A stretch of 64,000 nt of DNA, taken from NCBI RefSeq assembly GCF_002875945.1, contig NZ_MCZK01000149.1, positions 1 through 64,000 on the forward strand, read 5' to 3'. This document shows positions 53,401 to 62,600 of this stretch, piece after piece. The translations under genes and the position numbers were made by a program. Every line of letters begins with the position of its first letter. Within the stretch, counting starts at the first letter, position 1. The notes beneath the pieces are model-generated. The model was not told where the DNA came from. It worked only from the letters and a program-made list of their open reading frames with translations, and did not search any database. The stretch is from Vibrio lentus (GTDB lineage Bacteria > Pseudomonadota > Gammaproteobacteria > Enterobacterales > Vibrionaceae).

Positions 53401-55217
53401 TGAAAGATTCAAAACAACGCCCTAACCTTCCTTTATTGGGCTTTGCTGCTTACAGCGGCACAGGCAAAACAACCGTACTTGAAGCGTTGCTGCCTCTGCT
53501 GACTAATGCGGGTTTAAAAGTGGGTGTTCTTAAACACGCTCATCACGATTTCGATGTCGATAAGCCAGGTAAAGACAGCTACCGCCTACGTAAAGCGGGC
53601 GCAAATCAAATGCTGATCGCTTCGCGCAACCGGCACGTGATGATGACAGAAACGCCAGAAGCCGAAGCAGACTTTGATTACCTGCTGACACGCTTTGATA
53701 CCAACACGTTGAACTTGATTCTGGTTGAAGGCTGCAAGAACATCGCCTTCCCAAAAATTGAATTACACAGAGACGAAGTTGGTAAGCCTTGGCTGTATCC
53801 AAACGATGACAACATTATTGCTATCGCTGCAGACAGCCAAGTTGAATCAGGCTTGCCACAAATGGCGATCAGCGACTTAGAAGCGATTCGTGATTTCATC
53901 ATCGAGTATGCTCAGTCATTCGACCCTTCATCGACAACAAGCAAAACAGCGTCGTGTTCATCTTCAAAAGACGATTCACCTGTTGTGTGTTGTGATTCAT
54001 TTTCTCCTGCTGGTCTAAGCGTTACGCAAGGTCAGCAAAAGATCGTCGATAGTATTGATGCTTTGGTTCTAACTGAATCAGTGGCGTTAGAAAAAGGCTA
54101 CGGTCGCGTACTGGCTGAAGATGTTATCTCGCCAATCAATGTGCCTCAAAACACCAACTCTGCGATGGATGGCTACGCAATCCGCAGTGAAGATTTAGAA
54201 TTGGATAGTTACCAACTGGTTGCTGAAGTCATGGCTGGTCACAGCTACGACAAAACCGTTCAACAAGGTGAAGCCGTTAAGATCATGACTGGCGCACCAA
54301 TGCCTGAGGGCGTTGATGTAGTTGTGATGCGTGAGCAAGCTGTTCAAGAAGGCGACACAGTTAGCTTCCCAGACGCTAAAATCTCTATAGGACAAAATGT
54401 CCGCATGGCGGGTGAAGATTTAGAAATCGGCCAACCTGTATTTACTCGTGGTACACGTATCGAAGCACCAGAAATGGGCATGATGGCGTCACTGGGTTTT
54501 GGTAGCTGCCCTGTTCTACGTAAAGTAAAAGTCGGTGTGTTCTCTACGGGTGATGAAGTTCAAGATCCGGGTAGCGAGCAGAAGCCGAACTCTATCTATG
54601 ACTCGAACCGTTTCACGATCATCGGCATGCTTCAAAAGCTAGGTTGTGACATTGTTGACTACGGCATCATTGAAGATGATGAACAAAAGATGATGGATGT
54701 ACTTCACGCTGCGTCTTTAGAGACCGATATGGTTCTGACTTCAGGTGGTGTGTCTGTCGGTGATGCTGATTACATCAAACTCGCGTTGGACAAACTGGGC
54801 GAGATTAATTTCTGGCGCATCAACATGCGTCCGGGTCGCCCTCTTGCTTACGGCAAAATTGAAGACAAACCTTTCTTTGGTTTACCGGGCAATCCAGTTG
54901 CCGTGATGGTGTCGTTTATTAACTTTGTAGAACCAGCAATCCGTAAACTACAAGGTCAAACGAACTGGACACCTGTGAAAGCAAACGCGGTTGCGACTGA
55001 GCAATTACGTTCTCGTCAAGGTCGTACTGAGTTCAGCCGTGGTGTGTTTTCGATGAACGAATCAGGCGTGCTTGAAGTGAAAACAACCGGTAAGCAAGGT
55101 TCAGGTATTCTGCGTTCAATGAGCGAAGCGAACTGCTTAATCGAAATCTCGCCGGCGGTTGATACCGTAAAAGTTGGTGAAACAGTAACGATCATTCCAC
55201 TGCAAGGGCGTGTTTAA
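53400..55217 (+). CDS. bifunctional MobB-MoeA molybdenum cofactor protein
   Basis: A 605-aa fusion. MobB (about 8-170) has P-loop AAYSGTGKTT and the GVLKHAHHDFDVD segment; it binds GTP for MobA. A Ser/Cys-rich linker (about 178-200, with ASCSSS and VVCCDSF) leads to full-length MoeA (about 204-605) with NTNSAMDGYAIRS, SGGVSVGDADYI, GRPLAYG and FGLPGNPVAVMVS; MoeA inserts the metal into adenylated molybdopterin. E. coli has the two as separate genes. An internal GGACAAAATGTCC palindrome occurs at 54390. It ends the tup-mob unit. Confidence 0.94.
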   Translation: MKDSKQRPNLPLLGFAAYSGTGKTTVLEALLPLLTNAGLKVGVLKHAHHDFDVDKPGKDSYRLRKAGANQMLIASRNRHVMMTETPEAEADFDYLLTRFDTNTLNLILVEGCKNIAFPKIELHRDEVGKPWLYPNDDNIIAIAADSQVESGLPQMAISDLEAIRDFIIEYAQSFDPSSTTSKTASCSSSKDDSPVVCCDSFSPAGLSVTQGQQKIVDSIDALVLTESVALEKGYGRVLAEDVISPINVPQNTNSAMDGYAIRSEDLELDSYQLVAEVMAGHSYDKTVQQGEAVKIMTGAPMPEGVDVVVMREQAVQEGDTVSFPDAKISIGQNVRMAGEDLEIGQPVFTRGTRIEAPEMGMMASLGFGSCPVLRKVKVGVFSTGDEVQDPGSEQKPNSIYDSNRFTIIGMLQKLGCDIVDYGIIEDDEQKMMDVLHAASLETDMVLTSGGVSVGDADYIKLALDKLGEINFWRINMRPGRPLAYGKIEDKPFFGLPGNPVAVMVSFINFVEPAIRKLQGQTNWTPVKANAVATEQLRSRQGRTEFSRGVFSMNESGVLEVKTTGKQGSGILRSMSEANCLIEISPAVDTVKVGETVTIIPLQGRV

Positions 55218-55236
55218 TTTAAGGTTCAATGAGACC

Positions 55237-55296
55237 TAAATTGACTTACCAGATCTTTAATTGACTTAGCTGCTTTTTAATTGACTTGGAAGATCT
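55237..55296. repeat. 20-bp degenerate tandem repeat, three units
   Basis: TAAATTGACTTACC, TTAATTGACTTAGC and TTAATTGACTTGGA start 20 bp apart, each followed by a different six-base tail (two are AGATCT-like). It lies directly downstream of the mobB-moeA stop and upstream of its terminator. Confidence 0.65.
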
Positions 55297-55313
55297 TCGC
55301 CAAGACATAGACG

Positions 55314-55353
55314 AAGCCCCTTCTTTCGAGCTTTCGATGTTAAGGGGCTTTTT
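55314..55353 (+). terminator. terminator after mobB-moeA
   Basis: AAGCCCCTT (55314-55322) pairs with AAGGGGCTT (55342-55350), followed by TTTGTTCTTTT. The loop is 19 nt and itself can fold (TTTCGAGCTTTCGA). Confidence 0.75.
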
Positions 55354-55520
55354 GTTCTTTTCGTTTCGTGAAAGACAACCTGTTCGTTGCCTAAAAGACA
55401 AATAGCTTAAATTACGCTAAATGTTAGAACGATAATCTTAAGATTTTTTATCATAACCTTGAGCCACGTACTGTTTTTATGTAGAGTGCGCGCAAAGTAA
55501 TAATTCTATTGGAGAGCATC

Positions 55521-55787
55521 ATGGCTCGTACCATTCTGTACACTTACAAAGACGAAGACAAAGAGTTGCTGTTTTCGAAACAAGAACACCGCACGATCCA
55601 AGAAGCTGTTGCTGCAGCTGAAGGTATCGACATCACTGAGTATCTCAAAACTGAGCAACAGCTTGAGTTTATTTCTGATACTAAAGCGGTTCGTAACTAC
55701 CAAGATAACTATTTCCGTAAGCTTGGCTTTACTAAGCTTACGTTGAAGCAAAAAGACAACCTTGGTGTTGGCAAAAAGAAGAAGTAA
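55521..55787 (+). CDS. DUF2960 domain-containing protein
   Basis: An 88-aa small basic protein MARTILYTYKDEDKELLFSK..., with a Lys-rich C-terminus (VGKKKK). DUF2960 is restricted mainly to Vibrio and close relatives; function unknown. The ATG at 55521 has GGAG at 55511-55514. It may bind nucleic acid judging by charge, which is speculative. It is monocistronic with its own terminator. Confidence 0.85.
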   Translation: MARTILYTYKDEDKELLFSKQEHRTIQEAVAAAEGIDITEYLKTEQQLEFISDTKAVRNYQDNYFRKLGFTKLTLKQKDNLGVGKKKK

Positions 55788-55898
55788 GCCCTCTGGCTTC
55801 TTTTCTCGATCTGTAGCTTCTAGCTTTTCGTTTTCACTTGAGAGCTAAGAAGTTAAGAGCAAAAATAAGATCTAAAGAAACGAAAACACCGAACAATA

Positions 55899-55938
55899 AA
55901 AAATGCCGCAACCTCTTTCGAGATTGCGGCATTTTTAT
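55899..55938. terminator. bidirectional terminator between DUF2960 gene and nagK
   Basis: AAAAATGCCGCAA (55899-55911) pairs with TTGCGGCATTTTT (55924-55936) around a 12-nt loop with T/A runs on both sides. Confidence 0.92.
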
Positions 55939-55973
55939 TTATGCTTTTTAACTAGCTTAACGTTAAGTTGATA

Positions 55974-56882
55974 TTACTTAATGTTAAGGAATGCAGCACC
56001 ACGAACGCCGCCTGAATCACCGTGTTTCGCTTTGATGATCTTAGGACACTTCGCTACAGACAGTAGGTACTTAGGTATGCGCTTTGGCATTTCTTCGTAG
56101 ATAAGTTCGAAGTTTGAAAGACCGCCACCTAATGCAACAACATGTGGGTCAAGACCCGTAAACAGGTTCGCAAAACAGATAGCCAATAGCTCCATGAAGC
56201 GATCTACGTGCTCAGCCGCTTTTGCTTCACCTTCGTTGTATGCTTGGATGATTTCAATCGCTTTCTTCTTCTCACCGAAGTAGTGCTCATAAATCAATTC
56301 GAAGCCACGACCTGATAAGTAGCTGTCTAAACAACCTTTCTTACCACAACCACAACCCAATAGCGGTGCGTTGTCGCCAAGGTGGAACCATGCATCAATA
56401 GGAAGACGCATATGGCCGAGCTCGCCTGCAACGTGGTTACGACCAGAGAAAACTTTGCCTTCATAAACTAAACCGCCACCGAAGCCAGTACCTAGAATTA
56501 GGCCAGCCACTGATGGTTCATCTTTAAGTTCATCATCCCATGCTTCTGAAAGCGCAAAACAGTTTGCATCGTTCTCGATTTTTACACTACGACCAATAAG
56601 CGCTTCTAAGTCTTTACGTAGTGGCTTACCTGTTGAAGCTGGTACGTTAACAACAAGCATCGTGCCGTCGTCTGCGTTTTCCATGCCAGGAAGACCAAGG
56701 CCAATTTTGCCTTCGCAAGAGAATTCGCTGTCGTATTTTTTTACCAAACCAGCAATCGTATCAAGCAGTAATTGATAATCGTCTGTTGGTGTTGGAACAC
56801 GCTCTGTTGCTACTCGCTCAAGTTTCTCATTGAATGCACCAAACTCAATTTTTGTGCCGCCAACATCGAAGCCGTAATACAT
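55974..56882 (-). CDS. nagK: N-acetylglucosamine kinase (ROK family)
   Basis: A 302-aa ROK-family sugar kinase, phosphorylating N-acetylglucosamine at O6 for peptidoglycan or chitin-oligomer recycling. [16 protein letters not shown] is the ATP/sugar DxGGT motif, [12 protein letters not shown] and [13 protein letters not shown] follow, and the zinc-binding cluster [16 protein letters not shown] fits the ROK signature. NagK identity is by the length and by the E(L/M)GHMRLP region. Monocistronic. Confidence 0.9.
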   Translation of the reverse strand: MYYGFDVGGTKIEFGAFNEKLERVATERVPTPTDDYQLLLDTIAGLVKKYDSEFSCEGKIGLGLPGMENADDGTMLVVNVPASTGKPLRKDLEALIGRSVKIENDANCFALSEAWDDELKDEPSVAGLILGTGFGGGLVYEGKVFSGRNHVAGELGHMRLPIDAWFHLGDNAPLLGCGCGKKGCLDSYLSGRGFELIYEHYFGEKKKAIEIIQAYNEGEAKAAEHVDRFMELLAICFANLFTGLDPHVVALGGGLSNFELIYEEMPKRIPKYLLSVAKCPKIIKAKHGDSGGVRGAAFLNIK

Positions 56883-57045
56883 GAAATCTCTCCAATTTTT
56901 CCCTAAATTCGGGCAAATAAAATTTTTAAATTAAACAACTAAGGAGCATTATCCATAACACTCCCCCTACAAACCGTGATAGATAACAAACTTATCTCGT
57001 GATCGAGTCTGTTTGAACAACAAGTCAGCACAAAGCGGTTAAAGG

Positions 57046-57786
57046 TTAGAGTGAAGTCTCACTTTTACTGTGTTCTATGAAAGCGTTCAGGCTAGGTTTG
57101 GTTGGATCTGACTTATAACGCGTCTTACTTAGCATGTAGCTTTCTCGAAATGCTTCAAACCATAGCTGTAAAGTCTTAGCGCCCTGCTCTTCACCCGCTT
57201 GCTTTAATACTAAGCTCGCGACTTCTGCAGTAGAAAGGTGTTGTTCGTTGTCTGACTTACGCATCATGTATTGAGAAACTGATTCAGGCTCAATCGATAG
57301 CACAGGTAAACCTTGCAGATACTCTGAACGACGGAAGATACGTCGTGCTTCGCGCCAACTGCCATCAATGAAAATCAGCAATAACGTTTTGTTTGGGTCG
57401 CGCATCTGTGGCAGGTCTTGAACCACGCGCGTTTTGTCGTCGGTATAGTCTTCAGGGAATACGATCACGGGTTGGTATTTGTCATCTTTGAGGACATCCA
57501 ACATCTCTTGATTTGGCTCAGTACGATGCCAAAGGTACGCGTAGCTGTCCTTAACCGTGTCGACAATGAGTCGCCCAGTGTTACTTGGTTTCAAGATTTC
57601 GTTATCTGACAAGATCAACATGGTAGCGACGTTCGTATCTATGTTTGGTTGATGCTCACAGATACAGCTGTCTTGTTTGATTTTGCAATACTCACATCGA
57701 ACCACTTTACAACCGCGTGCATTAAACGGCTTGGTAGCAATGGATAAACGGTGTTGGTATAAACGGTGGAAAGCGTGGATTCTCAT
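57046..57786 (-). CDS. tapT: tRNA-uridine aminocarboxypropyltransferase (DTW domain)
   Basis: A 246-aa enzyme (YfiP/TapT type) that adds the acp3 group to uridine 47 in tRNA using SAM. Zinc-type cysteines CEYCKIKQDSCIC lie at about 29-41. The DTW-like catalytic stretch reads LIFIDGSWREARRIFRRS (DGSW in place of DTW/DGTW), as in YfiP. ATG 57786 (MRIHAFHRL) is the first real start; an upstream TTG two codons earlier is in frame but unlikely. Close in family to TapT, moderate certainty of substrate. Confidence 0.85.
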   Translation of the reverse strand: MRIHAFHRLYQHRLSIATKPFNARGCKVVRCEYCKIKQDSCICEHQPNIDTNVATMLILSDNEILKPSNTGRLIVDTVKDSYAYLWHRTEPNQEMLDVLKDDKYQPVIVFPEDYTDDKTRVVQDLPQMRDPNKTLLLIFIDGSWREARRIFRRSEYLQGLPVLSIEPESVSQYMMRKSDNEQHLSTAEVASLVLKQAGEEQGAKTLQLWFEAFRESYMLSKTRYKSDPTKPSLNAFIEHSKSETSL

Positions 57787-57864
57787 GGACAATAACGACA
57801 GATAGAACTAGAAAAGTGGCACGATTGTACTTACAGTGGCTTGATAATGATAGAAGGAATTCTT

Positions 57865-58668
57865 ATGCAGGACCCAGCACTACTACGCCTTGTTTGTTTT
57901 ATCACCGCTTTCATCATGTGTGCGTTGTGGGAGTATCGAGCTCCTAGAAAAACGCTGACTCAAAGCAAATGGTTTCGTTGGGGGAATAACTTCTCTTTGA
58001 TGGCTCTTAACAGTGTTTTGATGGCGACATTAATACCTGTTGCGGCCTTTCAAGCTGCGATCATTGCCGAACAAAATCAGTGGGGTCTGTTTAACACCAT
58101 CTCATTGCCTTTTGAAATCACCGTGTTTTTGTGTGTCGTGTTGTTGGATTTAGCAATCTATACACAGCACTTGGTCTTTCATCGAATTCCTCTGCTTTGG
58201 AAACTACACCGAGTTCATCATGCGGATCTCGATATCGATGTGACAACGGGTACACGCTTTCACCCGATTGAGATGATCTTATCGATGTTGATTAAAGTCG
58301 CGTTGATTTTTGTGCTCGGCGTTCCGGCATTAGCGGTAATGATCTTCGAAGTGGTGTTGAATGTGAGTGCGATGTTCAACCACAGCAACGGCCGATTGCC
58401 TTTGTGGCTGGATAAACAGTTACGCAAAGTGATTGTTACGCCCGACATGCACCGAGTCCACCACTCTGTCATTGTTAAAGAAACCCATTCGAACTTTGGT
58501 TTCTTCTTATCGGTGTGGGACATTTGGTTCAAAACCTATCGCGCTCAACCTAAGCTTGGCCACGACAAGGTCAATATTGGTGTTCCCGAAATACGCGATG
58601 GAAAAGAGCAGCGACTGGATAAACTGATCACCCAGCCATTTAGATACAACCAGAAAACTAAAAACTAG
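57865..58668 (+). CDS. sterol desaturase / fatty acid hydroxylase family protein
   Basis: A 267-aa di-iron membrane protein. About four transmembrane segments, and the eight-histidine pattern: HLVFH, HRVHHAD, FHPIEM and MHRVHHS. The class hydroxylates or desaturates lipids in the membrane; substrate cannot be told. ATG 57865 (MQDPALLRL) with GAAGGA six nt upstream was chosen over an earlier in-frame start. Confidence 0.85.
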   Translation: MQDPALLRLVCFITAFIMCALWEYRAPRKTLTQSKWFRWGNNFSLMALNSVLMATLIPVAAFQAAIIAEQNQWGLFNTISLPFEITVFLCVVLLDLAIYTQHLVFHRIPLLWKLHRVHHADLDIDVTTGTRFHPIEMILSMLIKVALIFVLGVPALAVMIFEVVLNVSAMFNHSNGRLPLWLDKQLRKVIVTPDMHRVHHSVIVKETHSNFGFFLSVWDIWFKTYRAQPKLGHDKVNIGVPEIRDGKEQRLDKLITQPFRYNQKTKN

Positions 58669-58689
58669 ACAGTAAACGCGAACCAAACG

Positions 58690-59337
58690 TTACGCTTTTA
58701 GCTCACGTAGATAGCGGTAAATGGTGTGGATCGAGATATCGAGCCCTTTTGCTGCTATTTGCGCACTGTCTTTCAAATCGAAAATACCCATTTCATGCAA
58801 TCGCGTCACAATCTCACGACTCTTCTTCGATGGTGCAATTTCAGGATCGCTCGTCACCTGCTCTCGCACGGTTTCAATTGAGCTGTGCATCATCTCTTCA
58901 TTACTGCGGGCAAAAGTTTCAGGCGTCGTTTGAGGTCTTTCCAAGTGCGGAAGCAAACAAGGAACCAGTGAATGCATCACCTCTTGGAATGGCGCATCGA
59001 GGTTGGTGTTGATACATAACAAACCGATGGCTTTCTGTTGAGGATTTCGAATTATCGTCGTCATAGAACGTAAGGTTTTTCCATCGGGACATTTTGTCAT
59101 ATACGCACCCGACACATCCTTACCTTGAGTCAGCTTCATCAACGCCAAGTTGGTAATCGGAGCACCTACGTCTCGACCGGTGACATGACTGTTCGCGATT
59201 TTGATAATCGAAGGGTTGCGAACATCTAAACTGTGCAATAACACTTCCGTATGCTCGCCATACATTGCAGCAATCCCGTCAACGATGTTTTCGATTGAGT
59301 GCAAAATATCATAATCACTTTGAGCTAATTCAAACAC
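58690..59337 (-). CDS. YheO/DauR-type PAS-HTH transcriptional regulator
   Basis: A 215-aa regulator. N-terminal YheO-like PAS domain (about 5-120, DILHSIENIVDGIAAMYG) and C-terminal DauR-type HTH (about 165-212, ETVREQVT..., RLHEMGIFDLKDSAQIAAKGLDIS, read in parts). DauR family members control amino-acid catabolism, and homologues next to cysteine desulfidase respond to cysteine in E. coli relatives (CyuR type). It lies downstream of ridA and the desulfidase, on the same strand, after a terminator, suggesting local control. Confidence 0.88.
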   Translation of the reverse strand: MFELAQSDYDILHSIENIVDGIAAMYGEHTEVLLHSLDVRNPSIIKIANSHVTGRDVGAPITNLALMKLTQGKDVSGAYMTKCPDGKTLRSMTTIIRNPQQKAIGLLCINTNLDAPFQEVMHSLVPCLLPHLERPQTTPETFARSNEEMMHSSIETVREQVTSDPEIAPSKKSREIVTRLHEMGIFDLKDSAQIAAKGLDISIHTIYRYLRELKA

Positions 59338-59360
59338 TGAGTCCTTCCTCTTCTGGCGAA

Positions 59361-59397
59361 AAAACCGCTAAGTAAAAATACCAAGCGGTTTGTTTTA
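59361..59397 (-). terminator. terminator after the cysteine desulfidase gene
   Basis: AAACCGCT (59362-59369) pairs with AGCGGTTT (59384-59391); on the minus strand TTTTTTCG follows. It separates desulfidase from the YheO-type regulator gene. Confidence 0.8.
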
Positions 59398-59412
59398 TTC
59401 TAAAACGTTTGA

Positions 59413-60687
59413 TTACGCTGACATTATATCAATAATCGTTGAGTCTGTAACACTCATACCAGCGGTAACCAATTTTCCAATATTGCGGATACTGGTCTCG
59501 ACATCATCAGCAACAATGCCTTGGTTATGAGCTTCATTACAGCGCATCGCCATTAAGAAGCCATTTACCGCCGCACTGGTTGAGGTTTTCACCTTCATCG
59601 CGCAAGTCGATTTCGCACCATCACAAACCATTCCAGAACAATCACTTAGTACGTTCTGAATTGAGTAACAACCTTGCTCAAATGAACCTTTAGCAAGATA
59701 CACCATCGCCATCGCAGCAGCTGCACTGGTGACGGTGTTACCACAGAAAGCAGAAAGCGGCGGATAGTACGACTTGATGTAAATGGCACCAAGATGGCTC
59801 ATGATCAGTGCGCGAGCCAATTGTTCTTGAGACGATTTAAAGTGTTTGGCAATCACAACAACCGGTATTGTTGCAGCAATACCTTGATTGCCACTACCAA
59901 AGTTACTCATCGCAGGTAATGTTGCACCGCCCATACGAGCGTCAGATGCCGCTGCGGTTTGCATAACGATGCTGTTCACAAGATCTTCGCTCATTAAACC
60001 CAGTTGGATACCTTGTTCCATGGTACGACCAACCTCGAGCCCATACGCGTGGTCAAGACCTTCTTGCGACAGCTTGCCGTTAAGTTCAGAGGCTTCCAAA
60101 ATAAACTGAATATCTTCGAAGTCTGCGCTCGTGGCATAGTTATAGATACTGCCAATATCAATATCGATCCCTTCACAAATCGATCCTGTAGACACCGTTT
60201 GATCGCAATCTTGACTGAATAGAACCGTACCATTTAAGGTCTTGGTGATGATCTGAGTATGACCACCACTGATTTCAACCGTCGCGATTTGTCCTTCAGA
60301 CTCAACTTCAGCATAACAATAGATGAATTCATCGACGTCTTTGCGATGTGCGCTCACCTGCCCTGCATCAATAAGTGCCTGAGCTTTATCGACATCTTGT
60401 GCGGTGATCTTCGCTAGAACTTCTAAACCAGCGTGTGGGTCCCCACCAATTGCACCAACAGCTGCAGCAATGGGTAAGCCGATTTTTCCTGTTCCCGGAA
60501 CAAACACGCCCATAGAGTTTTTGTATAAATTATCCGATACATACACTCGAACTTTATCCGGTGTACCCACAAGCATCTTGGCCGCGACTGAACAAGCGTA
60601 AGCTGCGGAGATGGGTTCTGTGCAGCCAAGAGCGGGTTTAACGACGGTATTTAAAATCTCTTTATACTGTTGCCATTGTTGTTTCAT
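59413..60687 (-). CDS. L-cysteine desulfidase family protein (CyuA/YhaM type)
   Basis: A 424-aa enzyme of the L-serine dehydratase-like alpha fold (UPF0597), using a [4Fe-4S] cluster to split cysteine into H2S, ammonia and pyruvate. [41 protein letters not shown], in parts, and the C-terminal cysteines ([22 protein letters not shown]) fit the family. It is 26 nt downstream of ridA. Cysteine is the family substrate; an L-serine activity is the alternative. Confidence 0.88.
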   Translation of the reverse strand: MKQQWQQYKEILNTVVKPALGCTEPISAAYACSVAAKMLVGTPDKVRVYVSDNLYKNSMGVFVPGTGKIGLPIAAAVGAIGGDPHAGLEVLAKITAQDVDKAQALIDAGQVSAHRKDVDEFIYCYAEVESEGQIATVEISGGHTQIITKTLNGTVLFSQDCDQTVSTGSICEGIDIDIGSIYNYATSADFEDIQFILEASELNGKLSQEGLDHAYGLEVGRTMEQGIQLGLMSEDLVNSIVMQTAAASDARMGGATLPAMSNFGSGNQGIAATIPVVVIAKHFKSSQEQLARALIMSHLGAIYIKSYYPPLSAFCGNTVTSAAAAMAMVYLAKGSFEQGCYSIQNVLSDCSGMVCDGAKSTCAMKVKTSTSAAVNGFLMAMRCNEAHNQGIVADDVETSIRNIGKLVTAGMSVTDSTIIDIMSA

Positions 60688-60713
60688 AGTAAGGACCTCA
60701 CACTATTCTTTGT

Positions 60714-61094
60714 TTACTTACGACCAGCAATTGCTTCAATTTCGATTTTCACGCCGAGAGGAAGATCCTTCACTGCAAAGCAGCTACGAGCGGGACAATC
60801 CGTTTCAAAGAACTCTTTATAGACCTCGTTGAACGCAGCAAAATCGTTAATGTCTGATAAGTAACATGTTGTTTTGAGTACTGCGTCCAGGTCACTGCCT
60901 GCCGCTTGTAAAACATATTGAAGGTTAAGCAACGACTGACGGGATTGTTCGCTAACACCGCCTTCCACTACGCCGCCCTTTTCTTTGCATACAGGCAATT
61001 GGCCTGACGTAAAAACTAGGTTACCCATCGCGTTGCCGTGTGAGTAAGGTCCAATAGCTTCTGGTGCTTTATCTGCTGTAATGATTTCTTTCAT
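60714..61094 (-). CDS. RidA family reactive-intermediate deaminase
   Basis: A 126-aa trimeric enamine/imine deaminase. Family features: GPYSHGNAMGNLVFTSGQLP, the catalytic Arg in DCPARSCFAVKDLPLGVKIEIEAIA, in parts. RidA clears 2-aminoacrylate released by PLP- or Fe-S-type cysteine/serine lyases. Here it heads the unit with cysteine desulfidase, which releases exactly such an intermediate, so the pairing makes sense. Confidence 0.92.
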   Translation of the reverse strand: MKEIITADKAPEAIGPYSHGNAMGNLVFTSGQLPVCKEKGGVVEGGVSEQSRQSLLNLQYVLQAAGSDLDAVLKTTCYLSDINDFAAFNEVYKEFFETDCPARSCFAVKDLPLGVKIEIEAIAGRK

Positions 61095-61397
61095 GTTTAA
61101 TCCTGTTCTCAGTTGCCTAAATATTTCAACTACAGTTTAAACATTGAAAACGATAAAATGCAAAAATAGTTGCAATAAAATCAACTTAAATAGAACAATC
61201 AAAGATACTAAAAATGGAACAACCACTAACTAGTTGAATTTAATTAACTTAATTCAAAGTTCATTTTTGTCCCACTCAAGAATACCGATCTAAATCAAAT
61301 AAATTTTAATCTATGTTTGAAAAATAAATTAATCACCAATACGATTCTCACCATAATTTGCAAATAAATTTGAATTTTTAATTTAGGGTGACCAGTC
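61095..61397. other. 303-bp divergent region between ridA and azlC
   Basis: AT-rich divergent intergenic region carrying promoters for the ridA unit (minus) and azlC (plus). No clear operator was found. A half-palindrome TTTTTGTCCC at 61264 resembles one arm of the GGGACA box but lacks the other. Confidence 0.5.
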
Positions 61398-62135
61398 ATG
61401 AATAAACAACAAATACAGGCAGGGCTACGTGCCATCTTTCCGTTGTGCGTAGGCGCATTTCCATTTTCATTCATTGTCGGGGCAATCAGTATCACGGCTG
61501 GAATGACCGTTACACAAAGCACTTTATGGTCATTCACTGTGTTTGCGGGTTCATCGCAAATGGTCGCACTAGGCTTGGTTCAATCGTCGGCGAGCATCGT
61601 CGTTATCATGTTTACCACTTTCATTATCAACCTGCGTCACATGCTCTATAGCGCATCTATGTCTGAACACATGAAGGAATATCCTATTCATATGCGCATG
61701 TTGATGTCTTACGGGCTAACGGACGAGGTTTACGCAGTAACGATCAATGAAATGAAGGCAGAAAAAGAAGGGCGTCATTGGTTCTATTTGGCGGCGATGG
61801 GCGGATTTTGGGTTAACTGGGTCGTGGCAGATTTCTTAGGTGCTCTGATTGGTTCTTCGTTCCCTGAAATTGCTAACTATGGTTTAGATTTCGCAATGGT
61901 TGCAGCCTTCATTGCTATTGTGATTCCGCAAGTGAAAAGTCGCGAGTGCATTGTGGCAGCTATCGTTGCGACGTTCACTGGCGTTCTACTTGCAGAACTA
62001 CCCTACTCACTTGGTCTCGTTATCGCAGCGGTTGTAGGCGTTTACGCGGGGTATCGTATGGATCTATCGACAGAGAAAGCAGAACAAGAAACAACACAAA
62101 CTGGTTTATTAATCGAAGAAAGCGGAGTGGCATAA
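61398..62135 (+). CDS. azlC: AzlC family branched-chain amino acid exporter subunit
   Basis: A 245-aa inner-membrane protein with about seven transmembrane segments, opening MNKQQIQAGLRAIFPLCVGAFPF, the AzlC signature. FAGSSQMVALGL and NLRHMLYSASM are conserved. AzlC works with AzlD to export branched-chain or related amino acids. The regulator of the neighbouring unit suggests a cysteine/homocysteine-related substrate here (inference). Confidence 0.9.
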   Translation: MNKQQIQAGLRAIFPLCVGAFPFSFIVGAISITAGMTVTQSTLWSFTVFAGSSQMVALGLVQSSASIVVIMFTTFIINLRHMLYSASMSEHMKEYPIHMRMLMSYGLTDEVYAVTINEMKAEKEGRHWFYLAAMGGFWVNWVVADFLGALIGSSFPEIANYGLDFAMVAAFIAIVIPQVKSRECIVAAIVATFTGVLLAELPYSLGLVIAAVVGVYAGYRMDLSTEKAEQETTQTGLLIEESGVA

Positions 62136-62137
62136 TC

Positions 62138-62473
62138 ATGAATACAACGACTTTTATTCTTATTACTTTAGCGATGGCGGCAGCAACCTTCATCATTCGT
62201 TTCTCTGTGATTGGTATGGCGGGCAAGTTTGAGATGTCGGAGCGTTTTAAAAAGACGCTGCGCTTTGTTCCCGTTACGGTTTTACCTGCGATCATTGCTG
62301 TGGAGATTTTAGGTGCGGGGCCTGAAATGGAATTCGATCTTCACAACCCAAAGGTTTTGGCTGCGATTGTTTGTACGCTCGTTAGCCTTCGTTTTGATCT
62401 GATTTGGGTTGTGATCAGTGGTGTTGCCTCGCTCATCTTTTTCCAACAAATCATGCCAATGTTGCCGATGTAG
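62138..62473 (+). CDS. azlD: AzlD family transporter subunit
   Basis: A 111-aa membrane protein with four transmembrane helices; MNTTTFILITLAMAAATFIIRF is the typical AzlD start, read in part. It begins 3 nt after the azlC stop; longer in-frame codons upstream lie inside azlC and are not used. Together with AzlC it forms the exporter. Confidence 0.9.
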   Translation: MNTTTFILITLAMAAATFIIRFSVIGMAGKFEMSERFKKTLRFVPVTVLPAIIAVEILGAGPEMEFDLHNPKVLAAIVCTLVSLRFDLIWVVISGVASLIFFQQIMPMLPM

Positions 62474-62509
62474 AGAAGCTCAAATAGACAGGTAAATAAT
62501 GTAAAAAAT

Positions 62510-62540
62510 AAAAGGCAGAGTCTCGTACTCTGCCTTTTTC
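62510..62540. terminator. bidirectional terminator after azlD
   Basis: AAAGGCAGAG (62511-62520) pairs with CTCTGCCTTT (62528-62537) around TCTCGTA, with A/T runs on both sides. Confidence 0.92.
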
Positions 62541-62600
62541 GTAAATCCTATTTCGCTTGGTAGTTATTCAATATTTATCAAGAAACAGCAGCCAACGTTT

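Noticed and set aside
54389..54403. AGGACA-AAA-TGTCCG palindrome inside mobB-moeA
   Set aside because: It matches the proposed activator box well, but lies within conserved MoeA codons (IGQNVRM) with no nearby promoter match; it may be chance.
55237..55296. CRISPR-like array after mobB-moeA
   Set aside because: The units are 20 bp apart with no separate spacers and only partly alike; a simple degenerate tandem repeat.
59086..59100. GGGACA-TTT-TGTCAT in the YheO-type regulator gene
   Set aside because: It is in coding sequence (MTKCPDGK) without a sigma-54 match nearby, and the right arm is incomplete.
61258..61272. TTTTTGTCCC half-site upstream of azlC
   Set aside because: Only one arm of the palindrome is present, and no sigma-54 promoter was seen.
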